Made by a program: the position numbers and the translations under genes
The notes under the pieces: model-generated
The model's database searches: none
What the model was told of the DNA's origin: nothing
The model's input: the letters and a program-made list of their open reading frames with translations, nothing else
Source of the DNA: Mycobacterium lepromatosis
Lineage (GTDB): Bacteria; Actinomycetota; Actinomycetes; Mycobacteriales; Mycobacteriaceae
Direction of reading: 5' to 3'
Assembly: GCF_000975265.2 (NCBI RefSeq)
Contig: NZ_CP083405.1
Span: 1,860,001 to 1,924,000 of the forward strand
Length of the DNA: 64,000 nt
Shown here: positions 62,057 to 64,000 of the stretch, in pieces
How the letters are laid out: the number at the start of each line of letters is the position of its first letter
How positions within the stretch are numbered: the stretch's first letter is position 1

Positions 62057-63253
62057 ATGCCAGACCGCATTATCTTGGCGTATTCGGGGGGGCTGGATAC
62101 CTCGGTGGCGATCCACTGGATCGGTAAAGAGACCAGCCGTGAGGTCGTGGCAGTGTTGATTGATCTCGGCCAGGGCGGCGAGGACATGGAGGTCGTACGT
62201 CAACGGGCGTTGGACTGTGGCGCCGTTGAGGCTATAGTTGTGGATGCCCGTGACGAGTTCGCTGAGGGCTATTGCTTGCCCACTGTCTTGAACAACGCAC
62301 TGTACATGGATCGGTACCCGTTGGTGTCTGCGATCAGCAGGCCGCTGATCGTCAAGCACGTGGTCGCTGCCGCGCGTGCGCACGGTGGCGGCATCGTCGC
62401 TCACGGTTGCACCGGCAAGGGTAACGACCAAGTCCGATTCGAAGTCGGATTCGCCTCGCTGGCACCGGATCTCGAAGTATTGGCGCCGGTACGCGACTAC
62501 GCATGGACACGAGAGAAGGCGATCGCGTTCGCCGAAGAGAACGCCATCCCCATCAATGTCACCAAACGTTCACCGTTCTCGATTGACCAGAATGTGTGGG
62601 GCCGCGCAGTGGAAACCGGCTTCCTGGAACACCTGTGGAACGCGCCTACCAAAGACGTCTACTCCTACACTGACGACCCCACCGTCAATTGGAACACGCC
62701 CGACGAGGTGATCGTCGGGTTCGAGCACGGAGTGCCGGTGTCTATTGACGGCAATCCGGTGTCAATGCTGGGCGCCATCGAGGCACTTAACCGACGCGCT
62801 GGTGCGCAGGGCGTCGGGCGTCTCGACGTTGTCGAAGACCGGCTGGTAGGCATCAAGAGCCGTGAGATCTACGAGGCGCCCGGAGCGATGGTTCTCATCA
62901 CCGCGCACGCCGAGCTCGAGCACGTCACGCTCGAGCGCGAGTTGGGACGCTTCAAGCGTCAGACCGATCGACGCTGGGCCGAACTGGTGTATGATGGATT
63001 GTGGTATTCGCCGCTGAAAGCCGCACTGGAAAGTTTTGTCGCAGCTACGCAACAACACGTTACCGGTGAAGTCCGAATGGTGTTGCATGGCGGCCATATT
63101 GCGGTGAATGGACGGCGCAGTGCCGAATCCCTATACAATTTTAATTTGGCCACCTACGACGAAGGGGATACCTTCGATCAGTCTTCTGCTCGTGGCTTCG
63201 TCTACGTGTACGGGTTACCGTCGAAGCTCGCAGCAAGTAGGGACTTGCGGTGA
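62057..63253 (+). CDS. argG: Argininosuccinate synthase
   Basis: A 398-residue ATP pyrophosphatase-type enzyme joining citrulline and aspartate. The PP-loop is [10 protein letters not shown] (residues 8-17). [15 protein letters not shown] and [33 protein letters not shown] are family motifs. The ATG at 62057 is preferred to the TTG one codon before, with GGGAG ten bases upstream. Length equals that known for M. tuberculosis. Confidence 0.97.
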   Translation: MPDRIILAYSGGLDTSVAIHWIGKETSREVVAVLIDLGQGGEDMEVVRQRALDCGAVEAIVVDARDEFAEGYCLPTVLNNALYMDRYPLVSAISRPLIVKHVVAAARAHGGGIVAHGCTGKGNDQVRFEVGFASLAPDLEVLAPVRDYAWTREKAIAFAEENAIPINVTKRSPFSIDQNVWGRAVETGFLEHLWNAPTKDVYSYTDDPTVNWNTPDEVIVGFEHGVPVSIDGNPVSMLGAIEALNRRAGAQGVGRLDVVEDRLVGIKSREIYEAPGAMVLITAHAELEHVTLERELGRFKRQTDRRWAELVYDGLWYSPLKAALESFVAATQQHVTGEVRMVLHGGHIAVNGRRSAESLYNFNLATYDEGDTFDQSSARGFVYVYGLPSKLAASRDLR

Positions 63254-63266
63254 GGTACGAGTGTGA

Positions 63267-64000
<734 letters not shown>

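Overview
The window reads as a chromosomal segment of Mycobacterium leprae. Intact housekeeping genes follow the gene order I know from M. tuberculosis (Rv1699-Rv1713, then Rv1629-Rv1659). They are separated by long stretches of frameshifted, stop-ridden remnants of recognisable mycobacterial genes. A PE-family remnant, a PPE/PE-type neighbourhood, mycobacterial cyclase, oxidoreductase and 13E12 families and MIRU-like intergenic repeats all fit. Species assignment is inference from reading the sequence; no database was searched.

Layout. (1) 1-7543: the 3' end of pyrG, a Nudix-family ORF that has lost its Nudix box, xerD, a dead methyltransferase fragment, then a tightly overlapping operon parA-scpA-scpB-rluB-cmk-der that links chromosome partition and condensin with RNA modification, CMP kinase and ribosome assembly. 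(2) 7544-19188: a gene graveyard. I could identify a 13E12-type HNH gene, a cyclase/kynurenine-formamidase-like gene, an IclR regulator, an IS701-type transposase, a GNAT, an aminoglycoside-phosphotransferase-like gene, an M28 peptidase and a gulonolactone-oxidase-like gene, with a single living tRNA-Pro(GGG). (3) 19189-26653: one isolated intact conserved ORF, a dead luciferase-like monooxygenase, then polA caught between two 557-bp inverted repeats that are almost identical, and a dead LysE exporter. (4) 26654-39654: rpsA, coaE-GrpB fusion, uvrB, a dead MFS efflux gene, a GT-C mannosyltransferase, a universal stress protein, a metallo-hydrolase and uvrA. (5) 40492-46458: lysX on the minus strand, and the infC-rpmI-rplT-tsnR cluster with a structured leader that contains an intrinsic terminator and an apparent AUC start codon for IF3. 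(6) 46459-53135: dead MPAB-type oxygenase and adenylate cyclase, then pheS-pheT. (7) 53136-56090: a PE remnant and a decayed IS256-type transposase. (8) 56092-64000: the arginine regulon argC-argJ-argB-argD-argF-argR-argG-argH (argH cut by the window end), with a perfect palindrome just in front of argC that looks like the ArgR operator and two MIRU-like repeats at the argB/argD and argD/argF junctions.

How the genes work together. DNA maintenance is over-represented: ParA/ScpA/ScpB/XerD for segregation, PolA/UvrA/UvrB for repair. Translation is covered by RpsA, IF3, L35, L20, TsnR, RluB, Der, PheST and tRNA-Pro. A full arginine pathway ends the window. No CRISPR array, rRNA gene or prophage was seen. 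I did not find a clearly undescribed multi-gene system; the most interesting structures are the inverted-repeat cage around polA, the infC leader with its AUC start, the Nudix-box deletion in an otherwise open frame, and the argC operator.
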